DNA of 64,000 nucleotides from contig CM075857.1 of the NCBI GenBank assembly GCA_037975125.1, forward strand, positions 67,411,899 to 67,475,898. Direction: 5' to 3'. This DNA is from Latrodectus hesperus (taxonomy: Eukaryota > Arthropoda > Arachnida > Araneae > Theridiidae). The position numbers and the translations under genes are program-made. Position 1 is the stretch's first letter. Every line of letters starts with the position of its first letter. Positions 1-13,062 of the stretch are shown here, piece by piece. The notes beneath the pieces were generated by a model. That model did no database searches and was not told where the DNA came from. It saw only the letters and a program-made list of their open reading frames with translations.

Positions 1-1061
1 AAAACTATTTGTATTAGAATTCTGTAAAAATAAACATACAAATAATCGGAAATAGGGGGTGGAAGGTAATTAAGCAATAAATAAACATAGTTCTATCATC
101 CGGACTTGTGTATTTCCCGCTATCTGAAAGCTATTGTTAGGGCCTATTCCATAAACGAGCAGACGATAAATTTGTATTCTACACTCGGGTGTTTTTTGAC
201 AATCGCGTCGCATTTCGAACACAATGATTGTATTCGAGTTCTTTTCTGTTGCCCCAAAAGCTGAAGAAATAAAAATTTTTCGAATGAGCGCGTAAACCAT
301 GAATAAATCACTGTTTCATTTATCTGTGGCAGTTGACAAAATAGGCGGACGCTGAATAAAGGATACTGAATACATTAAACTGAACATTCAGGAAGGGAAT
401 GAGCATTTGAAGTAGGAATATTTACGGCGAATATAAATATTTCTTAAACATACGTATGACGAATGCGATTAATGCAGAAAAGAGAAACGTAGTCAGTCAG
501 AAGCATTTGTTTTTCGTTGTTTTTCATTAAAATGATTGCATGCGTTGTTTTTTTTATGTTTTATTTTTTTTGGGCAAGATATGTTCCTCTGTGACATACT
601 TTCAACATTTCATAACAAAAAGTTTCAAAAAAGAAAAATGACAAAATACTTCAGAATTTGAATTTCTGAAGCTATTTATGCAAAATTTTGTTTTGTTGAA
701 CTATAAAAGACTGAATTAAATTTGTAATGCATTTTATATTGAGTAATTTTATAAGTTAGTTTAAAGAAATGCTTATGCATATAAAAATCAAGTTAAATTG
801 AATTACAAGGCACTTGGAAATACGTAAAATTTCTAGCTATAACGATTATTTTTTATTTTTACCGTTCAAATATTTTAAATTTTATATTGATAATACTGCT
901 TACAAGCTTGGTTAATCTTTTTCACTGTAAATGGAAAGTCAACGCAATTCTATGTTCAGCGAAGGATGAATTTAAAAACAAACTAAATGAAAGTGAAAAG
1001 AAACATTACTATTTTTAAAATTACTAGATGAGTGAATATCGAATTTCCTTTCCTTTAACGT

Positions 1062-1065
<4 letters not shown>
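1..1065. other. A+T-rich DNA without a recognised gene
   Basis: No domain, repeat family or RNA gene was recognised. Positions about 60-300 are less A+T-rich and open on the minus strand for 76 codons, but the translation is unlike any family I know and has no splice or start context. Confidence 0.5.
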
Positions 1066-1287
<222 letters not shown>

Positions 1288-1400
1288 ACAAGATTAATAG
1301 AAAGTAGTAAGAATATATTTAATAATATGATAATTTCAAAAATATTATTGAGGCTATTGGCCTTATGGCCTTATGTTAACTCTTTGTCTGATATTTCTAG

Positions 1401-1505
1401 ATAAAGACATTGAATTTGCCAAAAATGAATGTGATAATTTGGCAGATTTGAACTATTTAAATTCTAATTTGAATCAGCATTTCAAAAATATTTTTTATTC
1501 GGCTG
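1401..1505 (+). CDS. Possible isolated internal coding exon
   Basis: A 105-nt open stretch lies between a pyrimidine-rich acceptor (TGATATTTCTAG, ending 1400) and a GTAAAG donor at 1506. It is a symmetric exon: it lacks the first base of its first codon, ends with one base of the next, and its length is a multiple of three. The translation is acidic and helix-like (it includes DIEFAKNECDNLADLNYL). I do not recognise the protein, and no partner exon was found. It could be chance in A+T-rich DNA. Confidence 0.22.
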
Positions 1506-2019
1506 GTAAAGGATCAGATTATGAAAGATATGCAGTTTGCTACAATTATTTTTATTACGAAAGTAAAGATTTGTGATTCATCGTAATACTTGATTAATAC
1601 ATTCATTATGACTTTTACAGAATATCGAATTCTCTGCAAGTGTGTGTTTACTACGATGAGTACCATATATACAATATTTTTTAAGTAAATATAAGTATAA
1701 TCATAAATATTATATATTTTCGCCATGTGTATTTCCAATAATTCTCATCCATAATTTATCTCTGATTTAAAGTTTCATTTTACGTAATTTCGGCATATCA
1801 CTAGCGATTTAATTTTGCTTGGCATTTTAGTATAATTTCAACTATTTTAATGTTGTTTTTCCTCAAACGAGATGTTTATTTGCGATGTTAGTATATTGTT
1901 AACCAATTTCTGTCAACGAATGTTGTTGAAGTGTGGATCTATGGAAAGAAGAGCCTATCATGTTAAAATGTCGTTACCTGATCAAAATAAGAGAACAATA
2001 TGCTTTGATAAATCCGATA

Positions 2020-2053
2020 AGTCCGTTGTCACATTTTTTATTGACAACGGACT
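2020..2053. repeat. Short hairpin with TCCGTTG repeats
   Basis: AGTCCGTTGTCA (2020-2031) is perfectly inverted as TGACAACGGACT (2042-2053) around a 10-nt T-rich loop. Further TCCGTTGGCA copies follow near 2059 and 2085. It may be the end of a small inverted-repeat element. Confidence 0.5.
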
Positions 2054-2798
2054 GATAAATCCGTTGGCAATAAAGATAAGTTAAGTCCGTTGGCAAAAAT
2101 TGGCGACTTTTTCAGCCAAGCGTATTTTCGTGCATCTTGAATAAATAAGATGGCGCTGAAAACACGATGGCATGAATCACAAGTAAAATAATTATACAAA
2201 TTTTACAAATGCCTTACAATGTAAAATAAGGCTTTTTTATGTGAAAACAAATATATTTATCATCAAGAAGCTCGATTTCATGCATTTTTTAAAGTAAACT
2301 AAATTTTCTAACGTGTTTTTGAATGTGTTCGAAACAAAATTGCATCGAAAACATGTGATTATATTTTTTCAAAATCATTAATTGCATCGGTGAAAAATAT
2401 GTACTTCGTAACAAAAAGAAAAATAGACTTAACGAGATTGTGATTAATATTATGTTTATCAATTTGAAGTGATATCATAATCTTTCGCATAGCATCATAT
2501 CATTAATATTTCTTATAAATGGAAATTAAATTAACACAGAATATACTTATCTATACTTTTATACCATAAAGGAAAACGTTTATCTATAAAAAGACATTTT
2601 AAAGCAGCTTAAGTTAAGAAATATGAATTTCTTATGCTAATTAAATAATCATTAATGAAAGCTTTATTATGGAATATTATTTCACTAGTAACACAGATTA
2701 AATACGTAAGTGCAAAATTTCTAAAAGAAACTCGTAATTTTTTTCTAACTTTTTCGGTCAACTGCAACATAAAACATCATTAATAAATTGCTGTTTAA

Positions 2799-2856
2799 GT
2801 TGGTTGGTTGATTGAGTTTTATGGCGCAAGATCTAAAATTGGACATGCTGCGCCAA
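2799..2856 (+). repeat. Dispersed repeat scrap (GGTTGGTTG / GGCGCAAG)
   Basis: This stretch starts with GTTGGTTGGTTG and contains ATGGCGCAAGATCT and TGCTGCGCCAA. The complement of 8692-8725 has the same order of motifs (TGGCACAAGGTCT, then ACTGCGCCAA). Two diverged copies in opposite orientation indicate an interspersed repeat of unknown class. Confidence 0.45.
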
Positions 2857-5319
2857 ATTCCTGTTTAAACATGCTTCATGAAATACATTTTATTGAATGC
2901 TGTCAATCCATTTTTTTAATTTAATTTTGTTGAATTGAAAATAAGCAACAATCAATTAAAAAAAACTAATAAAAATTTAACAAGTTTTAATTTAATAAAG
3001 CATTTAATTTTTTTTCAAGTTTATCAAAGAGAAATGGAAAATGAAATTTCAATAAGTGTATGAGTGATAAATAGAAATATTTCTTGAGTATCATTTCAAA
3101 AATAATAATTTTAATTATTTTTGATTAATTATTTTTCATAATTTTCTCATGATTATAATTATTTTAAGGACAATTAACTCACTTTCTTGCACTGGGAATC
3201 GAATAGATAATCAATTGTTTTATACTCTATTTACATATCACCAATATTTGTAAAAGTATGTATAACTTCGAATATGTCATAATGTTTAATTTAATTCAAT
3301 TTTGTAAAAAGTAGTTGTAAAACTGTCCGCAAAAAATTTATTATAAGAAAACATTTTTATGATTAAAATTGGTTATAAAAATGAAAAACGTTTTCATATG
3401 AGTTTTTATATAAAAACGTTTTTATGAAGAAAAAATTATTTTAAAATGAAAAAGATAAAAAAACTTTAAATTCTTTTAACAATCTTTTTACAGTTAAAAT
3501 AAGATGTATTTTCATCACCTACACTAGAAAATCAATAAATTCGCTTATATTAATTTCTGAAACGCCCATTAAGTAAAAAGAAAATTTTCTTAGAAAATAA
3601 CACCCATTCACTTTATTCTGTCTTTTTCTAAAATTTTTGCATATTTGAAAAACTATAGTGTGATTATATTTAATGTGAATTGAAACTTATTTCTTATTAA
3701 CCTTTATGAGAAAATTAAGTTTTAATGAAATCAACGTTTAAAATATGAAATGAACATTTGGTATATTTTATTTAGAATTATCTTAGATTAATTAGAGATA
3801 ATTTTCCTCGGTAATTTATCAAATTTCACAAATAATATGAAATTTCAGATATAGCTGTATTACAGCTATTTTTATTATAAATTTTTAGTTTGATTAAAAA
3901 ATATCAGAAAATATTTTATTTACTGTAATAATGCAAACAATATTCAAAATATCCATCAAAACATATTGTTCTTAGAAATAATATTTCGGGAAAAAATAAT
4001 CTGAAATTTCAGAAATTTTTATTTCATTTAATTTTGTTGAGAAATTATAAAATTACCAAAAGCATCCAATAAAAAGACGTGTTTTGTTGCAAAAGTCATA
4101 CAGAATTTTATAATTAAAAAATATTATAATCTATGTATCAAAATCTCTTTTCCTATTCATAACATTTTTTAGCGGAAAAGAAAACAATGACTCTAAAAGA
4201 AATATGTTTTTTAAAATAACTACAAACATGTATATCCCAAGGTTAGGGCTTAAAAAATGTTATATATATGAATTGTCATTAGAATTATTATATTATATAA
4301 AATTTCAGATATTCAGTAGCAAATCTCTTTAAATTACAAGAATCTATCATGTAAATAATTTTGTTTATTAGAATGTTAATAAATTTCTAATATTCCTCAA
4401 AAATATTTATTTAAGTAATCAAGATTTGAAAAATATTCGTTTTTTATTATTAAATGCATAGCTATACAAATAATTAAATATTACTTGTATAAATATGTAC
4501 TGAATTATATAAAAAAAGAAGATTTAATGTTTAAAATTTGAATTATATATATTTGAGTGGAAAAATCAATTATTTTACACGCAAAATGATGTCAAATAAT
4601 CGATACTTCAAAAAATGTTTATAGTTTTGGGTACAAAACGTATCACTGTGGCTGTACAATTTACATATTATACCCCCACCATTATGTTCTTCGTTTTTTT
4701 AAAAAAAGTATGATTGTATATATATTACCGTCAAGGTTCGAAAACTCTTAAGGTCCATGTATCATAGTTAATCTGCAAATTAGCTTATTTGCTCCTTCAA
4801 AGAGCGGAAATAATGCTGTGTCGAAAAATAAATAATATTTTATAAGTTTCCTTTATCTGCACATTATTTATGCAATTTGCATAATAACTGAATTCCGCAC
4901 CTTAACAATAACTTATACAATTTTTAAACTAGCGAAGAAAAACTAAGTATTTTATTTAACTGTTATTTTTCTCAAATCATGATGGTCTTGATAATCTATA
5001 TAGAGATTTGGCAAAATCAATAAAAGTAAATAACAGAGATCATATTCATTTTTTCAATATTATGCGCTAATTTATAATTTTCATCTTAAGTAGATGTTGT
5101 ATTGTTTCCACTAGACGCTGTTTACTTGAAATGAAAGCAAGAGCAATCGATTGTTTCATTTTCAGAAGGGTCTCGCCTAACGAGCACCTTTCATAACGAG
5201 CAAAATAAATTGAAAAAGAATGACTTGCTTAACGAGCGACGTTTCGCGAGCGCAAGAGAGGGGAAGTCCCATTGGATTGTGTGCGAGCCCGATTTACTTG
5301 GATCTATGTTTACGACTCG

Positions 5320-5663
5320 GACTGCGGTAGCCTAGTGGTTAGGACATCAGCCTTCCGACCGGAAGGGTGGGGTTCGATTCCCAATGCCGCCAAAGTTCCA
5401 CCGAGTACATGATCGAAAGTAATGTTGTCAGTCGTTTAGCAGTCACCGTGGGTGTAATGGTCTGGTGAAATTTCCCTCTCCCTTCAGATCAAAGTCAATA
5501 TTGAGGGAGTAAATCTTTTGGTGGTACTATCTATGGGAAGAGTTTAGAAAAAAGTCATACTTTCACCTTAATGGTGGTCTGGTTAAACGAAAGACGCGCC
5601 TTACTGACGTAAATTCGCATAGCGAACTTGGCTTGTCCAAGTGTCATAAGTAACAACAACAGC
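5320..5663 (+). mobile_element. tRNA-derived SINE, family A, copy 1
   Basis: The head carries an A box (TAGCCTAGTGGTTAGGACA) and a B box (GGTTCGATTCC) as in a tRNA gene. A body of about 260 bp follows, ending in CATAAGTAACAACAAC. The flanks carry the 8-bp duplication ACGACTCG (5312-5319 and 5664-5671). The copy at 42412-42784 matches through head, body and tail. The family moves with reverse transcriptase supplied by a LINE; the A and B boxes are the expected internal pol III promoter. Confidence 0.9.
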
Positions 5664-5671
5664 ACGACTCG

Positions 5672-8073
5672 TTTGAGTAGCATAGTAGTGTCGCTTGTGA
5701 TCACACATTTTATCTAACTTATGTCATTTTGTGTCTTTTGTACATGAATAAAAATTAATTGAATTAATCGTTAGGAAGATAATCAAAAAATATACTTCTA
5801 ATTTTTTGTGTGGAAAATTTAATAAACTTTTCCTCTAACTTTCTTAGAAAATGATCAGTTTGGGATCAGGGCATTATAAGTTTGTAAGTTACGCATTATA
5901 AGTGTGAAGTAAAGGGAAAGGGTTTCTAAAAAGTATTTATGGAAAACAAATTCATCAGGAGGTCAATCAATCAATTATAAAAGGAAAAAAAATATCAGTG
6001 TAATATAAATTAACTAGTTCGTAGTTCTTAAAAAATTTTTTCATTGGGGTTGATGAAATTTATGAGCAGCACTGAAAAAAGATTGCTTTTATCTCATCTG
6101 ATAATTTATCCATGCGTTGAAGAATTTGTCTAATATATCAATTCAAAATATCATCCTGATAGTCTTGAATTATTTATATGAAAGTAAGCAAAATAGCTAA
6201 TGGATAATATATACATAATAAACTAATGGTACTTTTTTAAAAATGCATGTGTATATGAAGACACAGAATGTTAAATTTATAATTGATTTTTACTACTTGT
6301 AGAATAAATATTTTTAATTTCAGAGAATCATTGAATTCTAGCTATAATTTACCATGAATCAATTAATGTTAGACAAATTAACAAGAATATTTTTATGGTT
6401 AATGATATCTTATGTGTCTTTTTAATTCTCATAGCAATTAAGAGGGAAAAAAGCGAAAAGAGATGACAGTCAAATTATTCCAAAAATTAAAAACATTGAT
6501 AAAAGATAAAATAATGAAAAGGGCAATTTTTATTTTTAAGCTACAGACTTAGTATCAGTTTTTTTTTTTTTTTACTATCCAGTTTTTTTTTTATGAAATA
6601 TTATCATGTCATCAAGTATTCATGGAGCAATCTTCATGGTGAAATAACAGCTAAACTCTCTAGAGCAAAATAACTCCTTTGTCTCTTGGGAGCATCGTTA
6701 ATTACCTTATATTAAGTTGGGCTATTTTTAGGACTTGATGTTTGGGAAAAATAAAAATATGACACCGCAATAGTGCAAGGAAAAAATATCGATTGTCATT
6801 TACTTCCAAAGTACATTTCGAGCTAGCTTTTCAATTCTAATTTTAGTACAAATATTTCATTAATAAAAATATGGATTTAGGTAATATTGCTTAAAAAATC
6901 ATTCATTTTTGGTTCATGAATTTACATATAGAATTTTGCTGAACAGTTATATTACTTCAATAATAAGAGTAAACTTGTGTGCGTGTGAGAATAAATATAA
7001 TTTTCTAGAAATAGAAATGATATTTTGAAAAATACTGGTTTGCCTGAAAATTAAAAATGTAAGAACAGAAAATGATTGAGATAAGTTGCTTGTTTTTTAC
7101 AATCAAAATCTTACATTTTGAAATAGAATTTCGAAATTATTTATAAAATTTTGCCAAATTTTCAGTGTATATAGATACATAATTTTAATTACATATTATT
7201 CTCAGCAACATATCTTACAACAGGACATGTTTTTTGAAAATGGTTGAAATGTATAATTCATATTTTTCAATCACACGTGGAGTATAAATATGATGGAAAA
7301 TTCAATCTTAAGACTTGGGGGCCCATAATAATTATTGTATCCTTTTGCAATTCTTTTTAAGAACACTGCATGCACATAGTTTCCAAAGCAACCACCTGTT
7401 GCACTAGAAAAGCATATAAAGGTAGTATATTGTAGTGATACTTTCAGTGTTACCAGTCTGAGACATGGAAGCTTATCTCAAAATTTTATTCTGAGTTATT
7501 TTTTAGAATGTCCAAGTCTTTTATTTTATTATTATTAATTTTTAATTTTCTACTTATTAGGAGCTAGTTATAAATACATACCTGAACAATATAGACTCTT
7601 TTCTGCGTTTTTAAGACCCTGTGAGTTCTTAAACAGTATTTTTAAATAGACATTAGTTATCGATCTTCCCAGTGTAGTCGTGTATCTAAGAAACAGAAAA
7701 TATTTCAATAACATTTTATTTTTGAAAATTTTGTAATTTAGGGTTTGGGAAAAAAGGAAATATGAAATATGTATAAAATTTATGAAAAAGAGAAAGCATT
7801 TAAAATAATTTATTTAGTACCATTATACGCCAAATTTGTTGGAGTAAAAAATTTGCTAAATTAGTTAGATTTAAAATTTTTTATATTTTTCATTAATTTT
7901 GGAAAAGAACATTAGAGAACTATATTAAAGGAATAATATTAATGTGATAATCAAGCAAGTATTTGACGGTTTGGAACCAATTACTGAACGTTCTGTTCAA
8001 TGATTTTAGAGAGACGATGACACAAGTCCTCTCTTTCTACAATTTGTGTTTGACTAATTTTGCAATTAGAATT
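5672..8073. other. A+T-rich DNA, no recognised gene
   Basis: No coding, RNA or repeat family was recognised. TATAAA at 7415 lies 31 bp before the A of a TCAGT initiator-like motif, but no exon follows. Confidence 0.5.
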
Positions 8074-8408
8074 AGATCAGTCAAAGCATTGATATTAAAT
8101 TTTTAATAAGATCAGTCAAAGCATTAAAATTAAATTTGTAATAAGATCAGCCAAAGCATTGAAATTAAATTTGTAATAAGATCAGTCAAAGCATTGAAAT
8201 TAAATTTGCAATAAGATCAGTCAAAGCATTGAAGTTAAATTTGTAACAAGATCAGTCAAAGCATTGAAGTTAAATTTGTAACAAGACCAGTCAAAGCATT
8301 GAAGTTAAATTTGTAATAAGATCAGTCAAAGCATTGAAATTAAATTTGTAATAAGATCAGTCAAAGCATTGAAATTAAATTTGTAATAAGATCAGTCAAA
8401 GCTTTGAA
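8074..8408. repeat. 35-bp minisatellite, about 9.6 units
   Basis: Units begin with AGATCAGTCAAAGCATTGAA at 8074, 8109, 8144, 8179, 8214, 8249, 8284, 8319, 8354 and 8389 (the last partial). Spacing is exactly 35 bp. The units differ by single bases, for example AGACCAG at 8284. There are no unique spacers, so it is a plain tandem repeat. Confidence 0.97.
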
Positions 8409-8691
8409 TACTCACTCGATGAAAATCATCTCGATCTGTTGCATCGTAATCTGTTGCATTCCATGATCCACCTGAGTTCTCAAAGCGCCGCTCTTATAAA
8501 TAGTTCGTATTGCATATTTTAATTCTACCTCTTTGACGTTACAAGATCTTATTGGAGAAACTCCTCACCGTAACCTCTTTGCTTTTTTACGTTCTATTGA
8601 ATTTATACATTGTATATAACCATTTTACTTTTACCATTATTTATTTTATAAGATCTTACATCAATACTTTTTGTATGTTATACTATATGCT

Positions 8692-8725
8692 TGGCGCAGT
8701 TTGTCCTAGATAAGACCTTGTGCCA
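8692..8725 (-). repeat. Diverged copy of the 2799-2856 repeat
   Basis: Read on the minus strand it gives TGGCACAAGGTCT followed by ACTGCGCCAAG, in the same order as the plus-strand copy near 2821. It lies beside a LINE endonuclease scrap. Confidence 0.4.
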
Positions 8726-8754
8726 TTTAACTTCACATAATCAATCGATCTTAT

Positions 8755-8830
8755 TAAGAGTTCGTATATTCCATGTACCAATAATCATGTCCGTTTTCTC
8801 GCCAAGTCTTCTGGGTAGGTTCCTTCGATC
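8755..8830 (-). pseudogene. LINE endonuclease N-terminus fragment
   Basis: The minus strand reads LGEKTDMIIGTWNIRTL. Many RTE-like and craniofacial-development-protein-2-like LINEs of arthropods open their APE-type endonuclease with TD-x-x-IGTWN-x-RTL. Only about 25 codons are recognisable before homology is lost. It is too short for a firm clade call. Confidence 0.5.
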
Positions 8831-9007
8831 GGTAACTATTTGAGAAAATTAACGTATAAGAAAGGGGAAAAATTGAAACATTTTTTAAGCATCCACCTCA
8901 TTAGTCTAGGATGCAAAAGCTTTGAAAATGGACTTAGCACTTCGAACATCATAGTTCTACTCATTAACTTTGATGGGTTTTACAAAATTTTGTAATTTAT
9001 AAATTTT

Positions 9008-9946
<939 letters not shown>

Positions 9947-10009
9947 GTTTTAACATCAGTTCAAACTATTTAAATCGAGCATTCAAATAGTTTGAATTAA
10001 TGTTAAAAC
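9947..10009. repeat. Imperfect hairpin beside the mariner element
   Basis: Arms 9947-9972 and 9984-10009 (26 bp each, 3 mismatches, all transitions) flank an 11-nt loop. It ends 36 bp before the mariner left end and is not part of its terminal repeat. Confidence 0.55.
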
Positions 10010-10045
10010 CCTTAGGATTCAAGTTTTTGAAAATCTGAAATAAAA

Positions 10046-10913
10046 GGTAAACAAGAAAATTCTTTCCATTTTCGCATTGTCATTGAATGAAGTTAGTGTA
10101 TGCCGTGGTTGAGACACCGGTCAGTCGAGAGTAAGAATATCAGTCGTTATAAAAAGCAGGTCCACCGTGCACATTCATCAATCGTAACTCGTACAGTAGG
10201 GAAGAGAAATAAACATGTCGAAGGAACTCGCTCGGTGTTGTTGGCTTTACGACTTCTAAGTTGGCTTATCAGCTGCTGTTCAAGTTGTCGAATATGTCAA
10301 GCGTTTGAGGATAGTGCTGTGAATAAACATGCGACAAGGCATTGGTTTCACAAATTTAAGTCAGTTATTTTTGTCTGTCTGTGATGAAGCTGGGGTCTGG
10401 TGAACTAGTAGTCATGCTGTTCACCAAAGAGCCAAACGGTTTCAGCGGACATGCATTCACAGCAATTGGTACGTGTGCAATAGGCATTGCAACAGAAGGA
10501 ACCTGCACTGATTAATAGCAAGGGTGTACTTTACTTGGCCGATAACGCTAGGCCGTATGTCGCCTGGGCGCATGGCCAGGAACACCATACAGCGACTTGG
10601 TTGGGAGACTTTGGGCCATTTTCCTCACTCACCCGATTTTGCACCAACAGATTATCACCTCTTCTCTATTTTCTGGATATTCATCTTTGTGATAAACCAT
10701 TCCCCAATGAAGTAGACTTGCGCCAAGCAATCACGGATTTATTTGCGTCCGAAATTCTCGAGTTTTACAGCAAATGGATTGCGCATTTGGAGACACTTTG
10801 GCTGAAGGTACTGGATGCCTATGTTAATTACATCAGTGAGTAACAATAGGCTGCACTTTCTGTAGATCATGTTCTTTTAGGTTATAAAAATGGCAAGGAC
10901 TTTCTTGTTTACC
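10046..10913 (+). mobile_element. Internally deleted mariner transposon
   Basis: The left end GGTAAACAAGAAAATTCTTT matches the complement of the right end (10890-10913) at 21 of 24 positions. The interior carries a broken mariner transposase. At 868 bp it is roughly 0.4 kb shorter than a usual mariner of about 1.3 kb, and the missing part is the middle of the transposase. No exact TA target duplication could be set at the ends as read. The element is dead. Confidence 0.85.
10100..10843 (+). pseudogene. Mariner transposase pseudogene
   Basis: The N-terminal part shows the helix-turn-helix region (ATRHWFHKFKS, near 10330-10360). After about 10390 the text jumps to the C-terminal half: QQKEPALINSKGVLYL, then DNARPYVA (second catalytic Asp), a region matching LGWETLGHFPHSPDFAPTDY (third Asp, mariner DD34D pattern), and the end VDLRQAITDLFAS to VLDAYVNYISE. 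The first catalytic Asp region is deleted, and reading switches frame at least twice (for example near 10580-10700). Identification is firm and the gene is non-functional. Confidence 0.88.
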
Positions 10914-11596
10914 GTGTACTACTCAATATTTTCAAGATTCGAAGATTCAATACTTAAGCATCATTTTTCTAAAAGGAATTAGATTATAAATGAGAGATAT
11001 TTCCAGATTTTTTTTTATATAAATATATGAAATATGCACATATTTCTATCTTCCTTTTGCATTTTAGAGCTTGTAATATATATTTATTGTTAAAATACAT
11101 GACATTTCAATTATGAATTATATTGGAATTTGTATTTAATTTTATATTTCTGCATGCAAGAATAAAAATAAAAATTTTTCTCCTAAAGTGCCTTATACAT
11201 TTTAATAAGATATTAAATTAAATCAGCTTACATTATTAATTTAGGTAAATTAAGTGGTGACTTCTTTATGGAATCTCTATAAACAGCTCTAGGAATTTTT
11301 AAAAAATGTAAATCATTTCATTTTGTAGAACCATAATAAAATGCAAAGGCTTTTTTTTCCTCTTTAAGCATAAAGTGCTTCAGTCTTTTTGAAATTTTCT
11401 TCCCATTAAATTTAATATATTAGGTTACTCTTTTCCTCGAAATTCAGATTAAATGCTAAGAAGATATTTTTGGTTATATTCTCAATTTTTTGACTTAAAA
11501 ATATTTTCTCAGGAATTGTAAAAAATTCTCTTCAAATCTTCGATCACTTCTAAGAACTGTTTTCGAAACAAATTATTTATCTAGAATTTTAAGTAA
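10914..11596. other. A+T-rich DNA, nothing recognised
   Basis: No coding signal or repeat family seen. Confidence 0.5.
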
Positions 11597-11609
11597 TCTT
11601 AGGGATATG

Positions 11610-11894
11610 TTGTTGTCTTGTGCCAGCTAGTTTGGCATTATGGGGGGGGGGACGCTGCTCCACTTTTCCAACTGAACCATATTTTAATGCGGAGTCCGAC
11701 TTCCTCAGTACACACATTCCATAGGTACTCGTTTAGAGTAGGCAACCATTCATATCTCTTATTCCTATAAAGAAAGGACAATGACAGGATAGATAGAGAG
11801 AGAAAGTACATCCACATGCCCGAACCGGGATTTGAACCCAGGACCTCCCTATCCACAGTCAGGCATGCTGACCACTAGATAAGTTGGGCGCCAG
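11610..11894 (-). mobile_element. tRNA-derived SINE, family B, copy 1
   Basis: On the minus strand the head holds an A box (TAGTGGTCAGCATGCC) and a B box (GGTTCAAATCC), then GTGGATGTACTTTCTCTCT, and the element ends in an ACAACAAC-type tail. Flanking duplications TCTTRGGGATATG (11597-11609 and 11895-11907) differ at one base. A G10 run sits inside at about 11642-11651. A close second copy lies at 61928-62204. Confidence 0.9.
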
Positions 11895-12001
11895 TCTTGG
11901 GGATATGATTTGCAGCTATTCATAAATTATATCAATTAAGGAGAAATGTCAATGGAAAATGTTTAAAAAAATACTTATTATGGATATTTTTAATTTATTT
12001 C

Positions 12002-12003
<2 letters not shown>

Positions 12004-12074
<71 letters not shown>
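12004..12074. repeat. (TA)n microsatellite
   Basis: A TA array of about 71 bp, 130 bp outside the left arm of the large inverted repeat. Confidence 0.96.
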
Positions 12075-12080
<6 letters not shown>

Positions 12081-12206
12081 TAAAGAAAATACATATATGA
12101 ATATAAAGTAATAAATACAATGCTAAAAATATAATGTTGTAACTACAATGCATAATAGGAAATCTAGCCAGCGCAAAAGCAGCTAAAGAAAGATTTGCCT
12201 AGATAA

Positions 12207-12796
12207 ATAAGATAAAACATGAAGAAAAGTAAAATCAGAAATATAAAATTGGAAAGATACTAAAGTATATGAAGCAAAAGACAAGAAGGCATAGGGACCA
12301 TGTCTTCATCAGGAGGGAGATGGTCAGCTATGCAAAAATGAACACTGTTTTCTGACATGCTCAAAGGACAAATGTCTAAAAATCTTCGAGCAATTCAATC
12401 TAATTTACTGGCTTTTGTATTTTGTATTTTCTACTGTATGTATTTTTTTTACTGTATGTATTTTTCTACTATTGTGAGTATTTTTCTACTAATGTGAGTA
12501 TTTTCATCTATAGTGAGTATTTTTATTCTTCTGCATATATATTTATCTTTTCTACATATATATTTAGTCTAATTTTTAATTAAGTTCTTTTAATACGAAC
12601 ACTCTTCGGGGGAATTGCTCGAAGATTTTTAGACATTTGTCCTTCGAGCATGTCAGAAAAGAGTGTTCATTTTTGCATAGCTGACCATCTCCCTCCTGAT
12701 GAAGACATGGTCCCTATGCCTTCTTGTCTTTTGCTTCATATACTTTAGTATCTTTCCAATTTTATATTTCTGATTTTACTTTTCTTCATGTTTTAT

Positions 12797-12801
<5 letters not shown>
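12207..12801. repeat. Large inverted repeat, 190-bp arms
   Basis: Arms 12207-12396 and 12612-12801 are near-identical inverse copies; the two differences I saw are at GAACACTGTTT versus GAACACTCTTT and at CTCAAAGG versus CTCGAAGG. The 215-bp loop contains degenerate 16-20-bp tandem units of the form GTATTTTTCTACTATTGTGA. The right arm runs directly into a TA array. Inside each arm, TGCTCGAAG and CTTCGAGCA form a nested small stem. No coding sequence was recognised. It may be a foldback/MITE element. Confidence 0.93.

Positions 12802-12855
<54 letters not shown>
12799..12855. repeat. (TA)n microsatellite
   Basis: The TA array begins at the outer end of the right arm of the inverted repeat. 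Confidence 0.96.
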
Positions 12856-12858
<3 letters not shown>

Positions 12859-12891
12859 CAAGGTTTCGTTAGTTTTTTGTTTCTAGCTCAT

Positions 12892-13062
12892 AAATATCGT
12901 TTTTTTTAAAAAATAAATTCCTTAATATTTAGTTTCAGTAGAGTATAATATAGAATTAAGACTAATTTTTTAAAGAATCTTTTTTTAAAAAATTTAGTCT
13001 TAATTCAATATTATACTACTGAAATTGAATATTAAGGAATTTGTTTTTAAAAAACGATATTT
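12892..13062. repeat. Second inverted repeat, about 80-bp arms
   Basis: AAATATCG (12892) is mirrored by CGATATTT (ending 13062). Inside, TTCCTTAATATT, TTTCAGTAGAGTATAATAT and GAATTAAGACTAA all recur inverted with small indels around a centre near 12977. It is a long near-palindrome, independent of the preceding one. Confidence 0.85.

Larger units (their letters stand above)
1506..5311. other. A+T-rich DNA, no recognised gene
   Basis: Apart from the hairpin at 2020-2053 and a repeat scrap at 2799-2856, I see nothing here. Positions 5165-5240 contain several copies of TAACGAGC, faintly like the ends of pogo/Tigger elements, but no element boundary could be fixed. Confidence 0.5.

Noticed and set aside
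5165..5240. Tigger-like TAACGAGC repeats
   Set aside because: The motif repeats, but no terminal sequence, target duplication or partner end could be identified.
7415..7470. TATAAA plus TCAGT at 31-bp spacing followed by an ATG
   Set aside because: The ATG gives only nine codons, no splice donor follows, and such pairs are common by chance in DNA this rich in A+T.
8074..8408. CRISPR-like array
   Set aside because: The 35-bp units are contiguous with no unique spacers, and the DNA is plainly eukaryotic.
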